From Prostheceraeus crozeri (lineage: Eukaryota > Platyhelminthes > Polycladida > Euryleptidae): 64,000 nt of DNA. The stretch's first letter is position 1; every line of letters starts with the position of its first letter. Shown here in pieces: positions 49,965 to 62,301 of the stretch. The DNA is taken from contig CAJQUW010001712.1 of the NCBI GenBank assembly GCA_907163375.1, positions 50,755-114,754 on the forward strand. The letters run 5' to 3'. The position numbers and the translations under genes are program-made. The notes under the pieces are model-generated. The model saw nothing but the letters and a program-made list of their open reading frames with translations, ran no database searches and was not told where the DNA came from.

Positions 49965-52671
49965 TTAACCCTCGGGGGGTTTTCTGGGTCCACGTGGACC
50001 CATTTTTCCAGATCACTTGCTGTTATTTATTAAGTTTTCATTATTTATTATTGATATCACTGGACTTTATCTGTATCGATATGTCAATTATAACTGCCAA
50101 GTGAAAATGTATTAGCTGTTGTTTAAATAATTGCAATACATCGCAAACCTTTTAGTAAATCTATGGGTCCAGCTGGACCCAGTCACACTGATTCGTTTCA
50201 TCGGTCGTCATAGCGCAGAAATTCAGTCACTGCTATTCCAAATAACAAAGGCCCGTATTCGTGAAACCAGATAAGGATTTCCCGTATCCTTAGCGACGCT
50301 ATATCTTAGCCTTATCCTGACCGTCATATTCGTGAAGGCAGCTATCGTCACGCGCTCACGATGTGTAGCATTTTTTCTATTTTTAGCCTTAACGCCATGC
50401 ACTTCAAAGGCTGACAACTGGTCAGATTTTGGAGACGTTGAAATCACAGGCGCACTTGCAAACGATTCCATCGATTAGTTTGTCGATCTGCCAGGCCGAT
50501 TGGGCCGCCTCAACTCGCCTGATACATGCGAAACAGTAGATAATGAAGCATCGGAATAGCGGTAGTGCTTATTGGCTGCACACAGACACACGCACACTCC
50601 TTCCTGCACACAAAGACACACGGGATAACGCAGCTGAAAACTTCGCTTTGCTTCAATTGCTCTTTTGCTATCGTCGCTATTGTCGCACGCAGGTGCAACT
50701 GTGACGAACTAATGAAATCGATTTTGATTGTGACGCGTGAACAATGCTCCCTGCCTGCGCTTGGCTATGAGACCGCGCAGGCAGGCCGTTCTGTCATTAC
50801 ACCGCACTGCTGTTTTATGCTACGAGCGAAGGTGGCGGATACGCTCACAACGGAGCTCAAAAGTTGAAGCTTTGAGGATTATTGAGGGGCGCGCAGGAAG
50901 ACGTTCCCGAAGCTTCTTCATCTGCGAATGACACGGAGGACTCCAGTGAATCATCTGGTTCATCTGATATCGATGAAGTGACAATATTTCACCTTCTGAT
51001 GACGACGTATCCATTAACCAAGCAATCGGCAATCAAGTGAATATTTCATCCGCTGATGGAGAGCAATGGACTTCTCTCCTACCTCAAGAAACAGAGACGT
51101 GGCAGGGAGCGAAGAGAGAATTGCTTAGACCAGCACCAGGTCTTACAAGTTACTCTCTGCGGCATATTCGCGCGCCAAATACTTATTATAAATAGCTGGG
51201 AAATTTTGTTTGATCACGATATGATGGAGACAATACTAAAAGAGACAAATCGGCGAGGGAGATCTATCAAAGGTGCAGCATGGGACGGACGCTTCGATGG
51301 AAGAAATGTTAGCCTTCTTTGGCCTGTTATATCTACGCGGCGTGTATCGTTCTCACATGGAGAGTACTGAAGAGCTGTGGTCGAAAGAACACGGTAGGCC
51401 CATATTCAAAATAACAATGAGCCATTCAAGATTCAAAGATTTACGTATCATGCTTCGTATCGTTTTGACAATCTGAAACAAGGGCTGCTCGACAACTGCG
51501 AGACAAATTAGCAGCGGTTCGTCTTCTTTTGGATGGTTTCACGAACAACTGTCAAAAATTGTATGTGCCTGGTGCATTTTTACCGTTGATGAGGAACTAT
51601 TTCCTTTCAGAGGTCGCTGTGCATATAAGCAATATATGCCAAGCAAACCATCAAGGTATGGACTTAAGTTCTGGCTGTTTGTGCGATGCCAACAATTATT
51701 TTTGTTACAATCTACAAATGTACACAGGCAAAGAAGACAATCCCAGTCATCACGGACTTGGAGAACGTGTTGTCATGGATTTGACCACTCTCTAGAAAAT
51801 TCTGGAAGACACATAACAACTGACAATTTCTTTATCTTCTTTGAAGCTCGCACGCTTCTCTCCGCTAAAAGGCATGACTTTGTTAGGAACTCTGAGGAAA
51901 AACAGACGAGAAGTTCCTCCGCAGATGAAGAATCTACAGGGCCGTGCTGTTTACTCTTCAGATTTCCGATTCAACCTCGAAGATCAAACATGCCTCCTCA
52001 GTTACAAATGCAAGAAAAATGATTGTGTCCTTCTTTTGAGCACCTTCCATCAAGAGCCAGTTGTTGATCAACAGACTGACCGAAAGGTTCCAGAAATGAT
52101 AAAAGACTACAATGCGACCAAGGAGGTGTAGATAAGCTGACCAAATGGTGGCCTGGCGGACATATACGGTGAAATACATCAGCCGAAGATGGCACACAAT
52201 CGTGTTTTGCAATGTGCTCTTGGGATTTGTGTTGGGATAAATGCTCTTTATGTGTGTTGAATTGCGAAATTGATCTCATTGAGGGAAGGAGACAAAGACC
52301 TCACAAAAGGAAGACAAATTTCTGCGATGGCTTAGGAGAGAGAGCTGGGTCAAGCCATTTTTGGAGTCAAAGACGTGCCACGGCCCAATTCATCGAAGCA
52401 AAGGTGGATGTTGAGGAGTAGCAACACGAAAAAAGACAGATGTCAACTATTGCGATGGTGGAAGAAAGATCGGGAGAAACGAGAATAAACCCTTGTGCTC
52501 GGTGTGGGATTGTCACGTAGTTTGTTGTGATGAACATTCGAACTCTGTGACTGTACTTTCTGTATAATTGTGCTTGATTGTGAAGTAATAATCTTTCTGG
52601 TTGGGTCCTCGTGGACCCAGATTTTCACGAAATGGAATAGCGAATTTTAAACCTCCCGAGGTCTGTGTTAA
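49965..52671 (+). mobile_element. piggyBac-like element, decayed
   Basis: Bounded by TTAA at 49965-49968 and 52668-52671. Ends: CCCTCGGGGGGTTTTCTGGG on the left and a complementary ...AAACCTCCCGAGGTCTGTG on the right, imperfect inverted repeats. Three copies of the palindrome GGGTCCACGTGGACCC type are subterminal: 49986-50001, 50165-50180 (centre AGCT) and 52603-52618 (centre TCGT, imperfect). Transposase remnants lie between. It sits in the 10.9-kb host intron. Confidence 0.9.
51056..52140 (+). pseudogene. piggyBac transposase remnant
   Basis: Pieces of the DDE_Tnp_1_7 domain in three frames: SMEEMLAFFGLLYLRGV and FKITMSHSRFKDLRIML (51290-51470), FTNNCQKLYVPGAF (51535-51580), then TVDEELFPFRGRCAYKQYMP in the next frame (first Asp), CDANNYFCYNLQMYTGKEDN (51690-51740), RVVMDLTT, and HITTDNFFIFFEA (second Asp). 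Downstream VVDQQTDRKVPEMIKDYN matches the usual run to the third Asp but is degraded. At least two frameshifts and several stops. Confidence 0.85.
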
Positions 52672-53049
52672 GATGCAACAAACGGTTATTTTCGGTTAAT
52701 CAGCAGCGTTTTTCAATTGAATGATATTGTTTTTAATCGGTAGTGATAATATAAGTGAGTTTATTAATGGATTTATAAGTTTAATGAGCGGCAACCTGAA
52801 ATCATCGGCTTTTTCATATTCAATTATATTTTATTTAACAGGTATGTCATTACAAAAATGGTTTTGATATTTTTTTTATATTTGAAAAGGTAAAATACTG
52901 TGTCAAAAGGAAAAGTTTGATAATTATTTTAATTCATAAAGGTAATACAGTAAGTCATTGAAAAACTTTGTTTTTTTACGAAAAGGTTAAGTCATATACA
53001 GTAAAAAAATTTTGATAATCTGAAATTTTTATTCCATTATGAAACAAAA

Positions 53050-53770
53050 CAAGTACCGTAATATTCAGTTGATGGTTTTGTAATGACATCCTCGCGATTT
53101 ATTAATTAGTCTAGGCATCAATTCAGACCCATACGTCTGGAGAGTCATTATTTGCAGTTGATGGCACTCATTTAGTTTTGGGAGGCGAGTTGCAGTAGTA
53201 AGGTCAAATTCCGCTGTTGTCCAGTGTAGTTGTGTATATCTGCTCACGAATCTCGGGCTAGCTGCTCTCTTGAAAGCCGCTTCTCACATGGAACAAACGC
53301 GTTCTCTGCGATTATATTGAGAAATGGAGATGGTGTTAGGGCGCGGTAGGTACCTAATAGAGTGTCCCGCTCTCGCAAACTGACTTCACGGGCTCTATTG
53401 TGGCACGGAGCATTATCCATGACGAATACACGAGGTTCCAGCCCAGCCGCAACGGACGCTTCTTCCAGCCAGGAGTTAAATCTTCACAGAAGGTTCCGCC
53501 TTCGTAGAATTCATGATGGACGACACCTTCATTAGAGACCGCCAAGATGAGAGTAAAATTCCGCCCGCGCTGTCCATGAACAATCCTGACAGCTCGCTTC
53601 CCCGTCTGGCACGACCTCGTGTGCGACTGATCCATAAATTAAAGCCGGATTCGTCCACAAAAATACATGTTGGCGGATGGTTTTGCGTTGATCGTGTGCG
53701 GATACCAGTTCGCATACTGGCCCTTTCCACTTTGACGTCATGGCTATTGCGGTTGACTTGAAACAGTCTC
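53050..53770 (-). pseudogene. Tc1/IS630-like transposase remnant (DDE_3)
   Basis: Minus-strand pieces: FVDESGFNLWISRTRGRARR (first catalytic Asp), then in the next frame GKRAVRIVHGQRGRNFTLIL, GVVHHEFYEGGTF, and, from the first frame again, RVFVMDNAPCHNRA (second Asp; near 53440-53400). A Pro-rich stretch before a degraded ...IAENAF follows at 53330-53290 for the third acidic residue. Two frameshifts. Element ends were not located with confidence. Confidence 0.7.
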
Positions 53771-54567
53771 CATTTTCTTTAGATGATAAGACGATTTCTC
53801 AGACATGTGCTGATAGTTTGAATTGAGACAGATGGCTTGTCCGGCATCCGCGCTTGTATATCAGCTTTGATTTGGGCTAACGTGAATTCCGGTTGGGATT
53901 CAACAATCTCTACACAGTATTTGCAATATCTTCGTCCCATCTTTTGGTGTCGTCTTCCTCCTCCGGGACGCTCAATGACTCTTCAAGTATATACGATGTA
54001 CTATTGAATACGCAGTACCCCGTTTTACACGAGAACTCGAGCGGATTCAATATAATCATCTACGGCTTCGTGAGCCATAATGATTTTGCGTTTTGTGTTT
54101 ATAATCCGCAGGTATTCGCTTGCGCTCCATATTGATAAGTTAATTTAGCAGATGTGAAGAATCTATATAGGGCTTAGGATCAAACCAAATAGATATCATT
54201 TATTCTTCATGTGAAATACCGCTCACTAATTGATAGAGACACAATTGAACTATTTTGCTGCAGTTTATTTATTGTTGTCGCTATCAATTGTGAAATGACT
54301 GCTAGTAACATTTTATCTTTGAACGTTTTTAGAAATTAAGTGCGCTCTTGATTCGGTAGTTGCGTTGTCGTGTAGGAAAACTGTATTAGAGGACTGTGCC
54401 ATTTCAATAACGTTACATGTTCCAATGCTTCCCTTTAGTCAAGAAGAAGAAGAGACGACCTGTCCGATTCTGTGGTCGCCACAGTTTTCTGATCATCTGA
54501 CATCATTTCCTCTATAATGTATGAGCTGCATGAATCATAGATATCGAACAACGTCATCAGTTACACG

Positions 54568-54800
54568 CACGGAATTAGATTGTTTAATCATGTCACTTGC
54601 TAGAAGTACAAACTGATTCAAAACGATTGTACATGCAGGAACTTACTAAGTGGGCAAAAAGAAATTTTCGATGCTTTACAGAGATAGGAAAAATAGTCGC
54701 TTGCGGATTGCTCTGAATTCATTCAAAATGCTTCGTTCGCCTCGATTCCTTTGCGCAAAAGTTTTCTCAATAATGTTGGGTCCTCCGATCATTAGTTGGC
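54568..54800 (+). repeat. Intron segment duplicated at 49481-49735, copy 2
   Basis: Direct, diverged copy of 49481-49735 with several small indels (for example GTCACTTGC against ATCACTTTGC). Confidence 0.85.
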
Positions 54801-54858
54801 AGGCGCACGAAAAACAGATGAAGAGACGACCTAGTCCAGGCAAATTGTATTTTAACTC

Positions 54859-56093
54859 GCCACAAATTGCAATAGTTTCAAGAGTGGGCTCATTTTGTAG
54901 AGAAAAAACAACATGTCAAAAACCTAGGAAAGTAGTTAGTGGTACTAGACTTTCCACTTAAAGTCCTGAGCCCTTTCGAACTATAAAAACACGCTTACTC
55001 CAATGAAATCGCATAGTCAGATAGCAATAGCCAATCAAAATGAAACGCTGCATGCAGCTTTCGCTCACTAGCTGCATTTTGGCTCTCAACGCGTCCATAT
55101 GGCTCTCAATGCAAATTTGCCTATGGCAAAGGAAAAATCTGCGTTTATTTCATGACCAATACCAAAACAACCTCTTTGGCAACTACTCTCTCATGAAAAC
55201 GCATAGAATTTCAAGTCTCTAGATGAAAAGTAAGTCTACACATGTCATAATCCTGCATGTCTGCTTCAGCTTTCTGTTGCAGAAGCCGTAATATGATTTA
55301 CAAGACAATCATTTTATGCTATTGTATGCATTTTCGTATTGAATTAATTATAAGATGGATGTTTTGGTGACAGGACCACACGCAGATTTTTCCTTTGCCA
55401 TAGGCAAATTTGCATCGCTTTACGTCTGTGTGTGCTTAGGAATGTGGGCTAGATGATAAGTGTGCGTAAACGTGTTTTTGACAGACATTCTTGAATTTCT
55501 ATGTATATTTACAAGAGAGTACAAAAAAGCTTCTCTTATTGATGGAAAAAATGAAAATTTGTGTCCTTTCTGATACAAATCTTTATCAAATTGCACCCTA
55601 CAGGCATCTATCTGCAAGACAAGGGTGAGCAAACGTGTTTTCGGCCTAGCGACTTGAACAGCTATGCGTTTTCACAAGACGGTACCTGCAAAAGTAATCG
55701 TTTATTGATTGTAAAACTCGCCGATTTGTGGCTTAACTTGTGCAAATCTGCATCAGCTTGCATCTGCAGATTGTACAAGTATTGTTGAACTAATGACTAA
55801 GAAATCTAGCCGCTTGGAAAGGAAGTGATTCAGGAAACATAGCTGCCATTGTTGAGAGCCATATGGATCGTAAATGCATCTAATGAGCGAAAGCTGCATG
55901 CAGCGTTTCATTTTGATTGGCCATTGCTATCTGACTATGCGATTTCATTGGAGTAAGCGTGTTTTTATAGTTCGAAAGGGCTCGGGACTTTAAGTGGAAA
56001 GTCTAGTACCACTAACTACTTTCCTAGGTTTTTGACATGTTGTTTTTTCTCTACAAAATGAGCCCACTCTTGAAACTATTGCAATTTGAGGTG
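54859..56093. mobile_element. Non-autonomous DNA element with about 235-bp inverted repeats
   Basis: 54859-55095 and 55858-56093 are near-identical inverted repeats (shared CTAGACTTTCCACTTAAAGT, GCATAGTCAGATAGCAAT, GCTGCATGCAGC). A second, inner inverted repeat pairs 55105-55140 with 55385-55420 (GCAAATTTGCCTATGGCAAA). No transposase is encoded, so this is a MITE or foldback-type passenger. Confidence 0.85.
55370..55870 (+). repeat. Diverged direct repeat, copy 1 (overlaps the inverted-repeat element)
   Basis: Matches 56400-56900 in direct order, with shared blocks such as GCGTAAACGTGTTTT, CTTGAATTTCTATG and GAGAGCCATATGGA. Confidence 0.7.
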
Positions 56094-56399
56094 GATTGCT
56101 GTTTAATTCGCTGTAGATTGCTTGTACTAACCTGCCTAATTCTGTGGTTACACGCATTTCTGAAAAGAGTTTCCAAATTATCAGCAGGCAGATTTTTATT
56201 ACCTCTGGCTTGTCTGGCTTGTCATAGACATATGGAAATCCGACATTTCGCTTTCTCTAAGAATGATAACACACACGTTATAAACCTTTTTCTCTTCTTC
56301 AACCTACTCTTGAGAGAAAAGTATTTGACTTCGAAAACAATCAGTCTGTGTAATTGCAAGTGGTTTCATATAGAGGTACCTATTAAATGGATGGCTTAG

Positions 56400-56900
56400 T
56401 AACAGAAATGCACAAAGATTTATCCTTTACCATAGGTAGATCTGCATCAATCTACAAGTGCCTTGGAATGAGTATTAGAAGATATGCGTGCGCAAACGTG
56501 TTTTGATTTAGATGCTTGAATTTCTATGCATAAGAAAGTGCTTGCTAAAATGGCTTTGCTTATTGATGAAAAAATGAAAATTTGCGTCATGCAGGTACCT
56601 AAGAAAATTATCTACAAGCAGAGGGTGATTAAACGGGTTTTCGATCTTGCAGCTTGAACAGTTACGTGTTTTCAGAAGACGGTAGTTGTGAAAAGCAATT
56701 GGTTATTGATGCTAAAACTCGCACACTTGCGACCTCCCTTGTAGAAATCTACATCAGTTTACATCTGCAGATAGCTACAAATGCTTTTGAACTGGTGAAT
56801 GGAATGAGCAATGTAGCCGTCTGAAAAGGAAACAATACAGAAAATATAGCTGGTATTGGTGAGAGCCATGTGGAAGGTAAATGCAGAGTTTCGCTTTGTT
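56400..56900 (+). repeat. Diverged direct repeat, copy 2
   Basis: Diverged copy of 55370-55870: GCGCAAACGTGTTTT, CTTGAATTTCTATGCATA, GAGAGCCATGTGGA. It suggests two partial copies of one larger repeat family, one retaining its long inverted repeat. Confidence 0.7.
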
Positions 56901-57075
56901 AAACTTTAGCTGACACTTTTTACTGCACCATTCTTTATCACCATTCACTAAATTGTAGTTGTAATGAATACTGTATGGCATTATTTCAACAATATATCAA
57001 TCATGCCTCAATTTTGAATTTCGTTACTTACTGAGAAATCTCATGTGATATTTCCATTGTCTGCTTATACATCTA

Positions 57076-58460
57076 CAGTACGCGACAGCGAGTTTGAAAA
57101 TGGTTGCTTTTCAATCACTCGTTTATTATTGTCATCAAATCATCAATTATTGCAACTAGTGAACATTTCATGATGAAACTAACAAAAATTTTTCTAGAAT
57201 TACTTTAAAAGCACCTCATTTGCAGGGTTCATCAGAATTTTGTGTGATGTCCCTTGGACTTCACGACAGCGTCAATTCTCTTTGGCATCGACGCTACGAG
57301 ATTTTGGCATATTTCTTTTAAGTCAGGGTCATGGTACCACACCTTGAGAAAGCTTTTGATGATGTCACTTTTACTTCTGGCTTGGTATTTGCGCAGGCGA
57401 TTCTTGACAATGGCCCAAAGGTTCTCTATCGGATTCAAATCCGGTGAAGAAGGCGGCCACCTCAAGAGCTGGATACCTTTTCCGTTGAAATGTGCAGTTG
57501 ATTTCCTGGACACATGACAAGGTGCATTGTCTTGTTGGAAAATTCCATTACCGTCAGGAAATGTTTCACTCAGTTGTTGAGCGAGTCTTCCGTCGACGAT
57601 AAGCTCGATGTATTTGTCACTGTCAAGACGTCCGTCGACGACATGAACTCGCCCAGTCCCATACCACGAGAAACAACTCCAGAACATCACTTTTGTAGGG
57701 TGCTTCACTGAAGTCTTGAAGTGCTCCTCAGACAATGGATAACCGTCTACAACACGTACGAAGCAAGGACACCCATCGCTGGCTTCAATTACGGTTTCAT
57801 CAGACCACAAAACATTCTTCCATTGGTCAACGGTCCACGACGCGTGCTCCAGAGCCCATGCGTATCTCTTCTCAATGTTCAATGGCGAAAGATATGGTTT
57901 ATTCTGGGGTGTTCTGACGGAGCAACCAGCCTTGTGGAGGGCTCTTTGAATTGTGCGAAGACTCACGTCCTCAGCAGACTCTCCATGGCATCATGAATAT
58001 AGCTGCTGTGGATCTTGGCGATTTCACAACCAGTGATCGAAGATGTCGCAGGTCTCTCTCACAGAATTTCTTATTCTGTCCACCGCAATTTTCATATCGG
58101 GTTTTGTATCCGCCACTTTCTTCATATCGTTTAATAATTCTCGAGACAGTTGATTGATTCACTCCAATATCAGCGGCTATTTCATCATGAGTTTTTGACG
58201 TGTGGCTGTATAAAGTGATAACTTGTAATCGTCTTTCGTTGCGCTCACTCATTGTGATTGTGTCTTAATAGCGGAGTGTCTATGTGCTTTGTTCGAGTTT
58301 GAATTTTAAATTAAATAATAGATATCTATTATGTCTAGACGATCATTCATCAACATGTAATCAAATGAAGTCATTTCAAATAGATCTTGTGTCATAGATA
58401 GCTGATGAGACAAGTTTAACGCTTTGTATCATCTTCATGCAAACTCGCTGTCGCGTACTG
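57076..58460 (-). mobile_element. Tc1-like transposon (DD34E), 1385 bp
   Basis: Inverted ends CAGTACGCGACAGCGAGTTT at 57076 and its complement ending at 58460, both next to TA (57074-57075 and 58461-58462). The transposase is on the minus strand. Confidence 0.95.
57232..58252 (-). pseudogene. Tc1-like transposase, one break near 57970-58030
   Basis: The N-terminal HTH part (58252 to about 58030: MSERNERRLQVITLYSHTSK, then IAADIGVNQSTVSRIIKRY) and the catalytic part (57966-57232: VLWSDETVIEASDG, FQQDNAPCHVSRKS, SPDLNPIENLWAIVKNRL) are separated by a frame break. Catalytic spacing is DD34E. About 335 residues in all, normal for Tc1. The rest of the gene is open, so this is a young copy. It resembles the copy at 26091 but the TIRs differ, so they are separate families. 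Confidence 0.92.
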
Positions 58461-58839
58461 TACATCTATCGATAGACTTCCTGTAAAAGAATTCGTCTAC
58501 AGTTTAGAAGTCTCTGATCTTAGCAGTAGCTTCTATGTTATCAGTATTGGAAAATGACGGCAGGATAATGCACATTGTCTACTTATATTTCTAAATCCAT
58601 GGTGCAATGATATAGGAATAATGGCAATTTGTACATTGCTGCCTGTTGTCGGCAGGCAGCAATGGCATTACCCTGTCGTCATTTTTCAATACTTATAACA
58701 TAGACGTTACTGCTAAGATCATAGACTTCTAAATTGCAGAAGAATGTTCTGTTACAGGAAGTCTATGGATAGATGTAGATGTATATAAGTAGACAATGGA
58801 AATACCACATGAGATTTCTCGGCAAGTAATGTCCAAATC

Positions 58840-59760
58840 GTCGGCCGCTAACGCGGCCTCTGATTTGTACATTACTTACCTTGAAATCTCATATGGTATT
58901 CCTACATTGTTACTGAGTAAGTAGGGTTGTCTGCCGTTATTTCACCTGTCATTTTTCTATGAAAGTAATTAATATATCTCCAATCCAAATTAGACGGCCT
59001 CAATTGCATAATTAAGGCCGTCTAATTTGCTATGTAATACCATTGAGGTAGGAGCATTTCACCGTCTATCTTCGCATTCCCAGTGAAAATGACATTGAAA
59101 TGATTCCTATGGCCGGCTCACAATTTGGACTCGTAGATATCTCAAGCTTTCCACACTTTAATGCTATGAGTTGCATGGGCTATGTAGAAATTATCATAGA
59201 TTTGCGTCTTTTACAGATCAAAATCTTGGATTTTTGATGTCATAAATTTTGGGTTCAGTAACAATGCATATATGTTCGCTACGCGCCGACGATTTAGGCT
59301 GTCATTTGAAAGGTAATATATCTTCATTGCTGCCTGCCTGCACATTGTCTACCTATATTTCTAAATCTATGGTGCAATAATATAGGAATAATGGCAGTTT
59401 GTACCATTGCAGCTTGCTGACAGCAGGCAGCAATGGCATTACCAAGCCGTCCATTTTCAGATGCTTTTCAGGGACATCTATCATTGATGTATTAAGATAA
59501 TTAATAGAGGACGCTTAACTCCGATAACAGCATGCACTGGAATGAAGACCGCTGACTTTGGTAATCTTGATAGATAACGGCAGTGTGCATCGCTAACGCG
59601 GCCTTTGATTTGTACATTACTTACCTTGAAATCTCATATGGTATTCCTGCATTGCTGCCTGCCGACCGCAGGTAGCAATGTACAAACTGCCACTATTCTA
59701 TATCATTGCACCGTAGATTTAGAAGTATAAGTAGACAATGAGTCGGGCAATCGAGGCTGC
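58840..59760. repeat. MITE-like debris related to the foldback element
   Basis: Repeated blocks: ACGCGGCCTCTGATTTGTAC with the following ACTTACCTTGAAATCTCATA at 58850-58905 and again at 59585-59645; CAGGCAGCAATGGCATTACC near 58662 and 59430; TAGGAATAATGGCAATTTGT near 58614 and a variant at 59385. A separate perfect-looking palindrome, AAATTAGACGGCC with its complement, spans 58986-59028. Confidence 0.75.
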
Positions 59761-60212
59761 CGACGACTGTTGCCGGCTCTGGGACGGCATCAGAGAAATA
59801 ATAGCATTCACTACAATAGTTGTTGATGTCGACTAATGAATCAAAAACTGCTGTCTATGTATGTAACCAGAAACTTCCATAGACTTCTACATGTATATAA
59901 ATCATAGGACGCATACACTACAATACTCAGACGCCCTGCGGCCTTGGCTGTACGACTCATTGATGTTTTCAAAATCTAGGCATGATTGTTCAAGGTAATG
60001 ATGAGCTTCAAGGTAGCGCCACAAGCTGCTGAATTCGTGTTAAAGTATGTAGCAAAGCTATGGGGTTGGGGGCGCCAAAACACATTTCAGCATTCCAACT
60101 TAAGCGGTTTCAACAGACTCAGAATTACATGAAATAGTCAGAGCATATTTCAATCGGTCAGAAAACGAAATATAGTCTGAACCCACTCTCTTTATTTTCT
60201 TTAAATCTGCAG

Positions 60213-60354
60213 GTGATTGACACTCAAACTGGTGAGGCGCAAGGACCGTACAAAGAAGGCGAAATTCTTGCACGTGGACCAAACATCATGTTGGGATATT
60301 TAAACAATGAGAAAGCTACTGCAAACACCATAAGGGATGGATGGCTGCATACTG
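60213..60354 (+). CDS. Host acyl-CoA ligase, exon with GYLNN...DGWLHTG
   Basis: Acceptor TCTTTAAATCTGCAG, donor GTGAGT; phase 0 in, phase 1 out. Peptide begins [20 protein letters not shown] and includes [13 protein letters not shown] and IRDGWLHTG. This is the E-x-x-x-R-G-P-x-x-M-x-G-Y and (D)GWLHTGD region that binds the ribose of ATP and leads into the hinge of the enzyme. It follows the 49258 exon in frame. Confidence 0.95.
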
Positions 60355-62301
60355 GTGAGTTTTGTTGTAAAGCACGATTCCTCGAAAGTGATATTGAAGC
60401 AGACAAAAATGCATTAGTTTTACTATTGATTCAGGAAATTATTATAAATTGTTTGATGAATATTTACATAATTAATGCAGCCGCGTAACCGAGATGGATC
60501 AGGCTCGATACATGCACCTGTAGATATTTTCTTCTATGGCCTGTGAGCACTGCCGAAAGAAAAAACTGCTCCTCTTGTCCATGTTTGCGGATTCTCATTT
60601 TTTTATTAAAGCATTCCATAAATTAAAACATTAAAAATTCCCTAAGAATTTGAGCGAAAATTGGTAAACAATCAGTGATAGTAGGCGTATTTTTCAGTGA
60701 CATCCTCATGCTTTTAATTTTTATGATTCAGAATTGTGATCAATCTACAATGACCTGAAAAGTCGGTCATGTCTGAGCCCGAAAAATTACGACGCGTTTG
60801 CCTCGACGGTCGCATCTGCTTCCGACCAAGTTATCACTGATCATAGAATTGAGTATTGATTAGCACTAGAAAAACCAACAAAACCACTTGTCTAGAACGA
60901 CCAATAGCGGTCACTTTGACCACAGGGTGGAATTTTCCTAAATTTCAGATATTAAAGTGAAAACGAATCTATTCCAGTTAAACTTTTATCTATCACATCA
61001 GAAAAAGAAGTCCTCACTTATGGATGCAATTATATTATGTAATTTGAAGTTTCTTTTTGACATCAGACTGCCCACAGATTGGTCTTCCGAAGTCTGTGCA
61101 GTTGCTTGCGGTTTTGTTCCGGCAGTTGTGAAATTGTCACCGTTTTGGAGCTGACCGGGTGCCAGCACGTGTTCCAATCGACGATTGATTTTGTTGACCT
61201 TTGCAATGTAAATAAGGAGCACCGAGTGAATGCGCCAAAATCCTTCAGAAATTTTCTTCGTGATATCGACGTTCCCGTTGCCTTTCCGAAACGCATGTAG
61301 GCATTGATCGCTGAAAAGTCAACAACATCGAAGAATAAAGCCAACGGTCATCGTCTCACACCAGATTTCACCGATGACGAACGTACCGTTTTGGTCCAAT
61401 GTATCAACGGCAAATTTTGTTTGACTGTATGATAAAACAGTGTTCGGTTTCATCTTGCACGTATCCGAACTCTGTTCCAATTGATTGCCGAGTTGAGAGA
61501 TGGTAGTACATCTTGTGCCTGATGACAGGTCAACGAAGCTCCTTCGTCATCAGGAAAAAAATGTAGTTGATACTACAGGCTGTGGTTGCAATTTTCGAAC
61601 CTCTTTCGGAGGTTTGCGTTTGTGAGCAATTTCTTTACGAGCGATAACTAAGTAAAGTACTGATCTGTTGCTACATGATATCCTTTGTACTGCAGTGGTG
61701 GTGATGAAATCATAGAGATCTGCTCAACTTGTGGAATTACGCATCAAAGTTATTTATAGTGACCACGCACGTCATTAGTGTACTATTGATAAACACATAT
61801 GGTGCAACTCCAATATCGATATTTAAAAATTGATAATGAAGTTTGAAGAAAGACCAGCTCAATAAAAAGAGAAAGATATAAATTCAAACTGCATATTTGC
61901 ACCTCATTTGCACATGCCTTTTTCTGTAAGATACATTTGATAAAACGGACAGACTTCATTCAAATTTTCAGAAAATGAAGATGTGATTCACTATTCATTC
62001 ATATTATGTGACCATAGTGCAAACTTTTGACAAAAAATACGTGAATATTTTTACACATTTTCAATCAATTGATGCATGGTTTTTGAGTTTGAACACAATG
62101 TGCAGACATTTCAAACAATGTCTTAAACCACATCACATCAACATCTTACGAAGTTTTTCCAATGATTGGTTCATGAAACCATTCGAAGCCTTTTCAATGG
62201 CAAGTCATAAATTCCTACCCTGCTGAGCCTTCAATGAATAAAGACATTTTTGAGAATGTACTAAAGCAAGCCGGTGAAAAATGAGTTTCTCCTTTTTCAA
62301 G
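60355..62301. other. Host intron
   Basis: A 1947-bp intron between two ligase exons. No gene or mobile element is recognised; open frames are short. Confidence 0.8.

Larger units (their letters stand above)
57023..58832. mobile_element. Foldback (palindromic) element, split by a Tc1 insertion
   Basis: 57023-57075 plus 58461-58640 is the inverted complement of about 58655-58832: ATCTCATGTGATATTTCCAT and CATTGTCTGCTTATACATCTA pair with the right side, and the centre reads GCTGCCTGTTGTCGGCAGGCAGC. Without the Tc1 the palindrome is about 425 bp. More fragments of the same family lie at 58840-59760. Confidence 0.85.
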
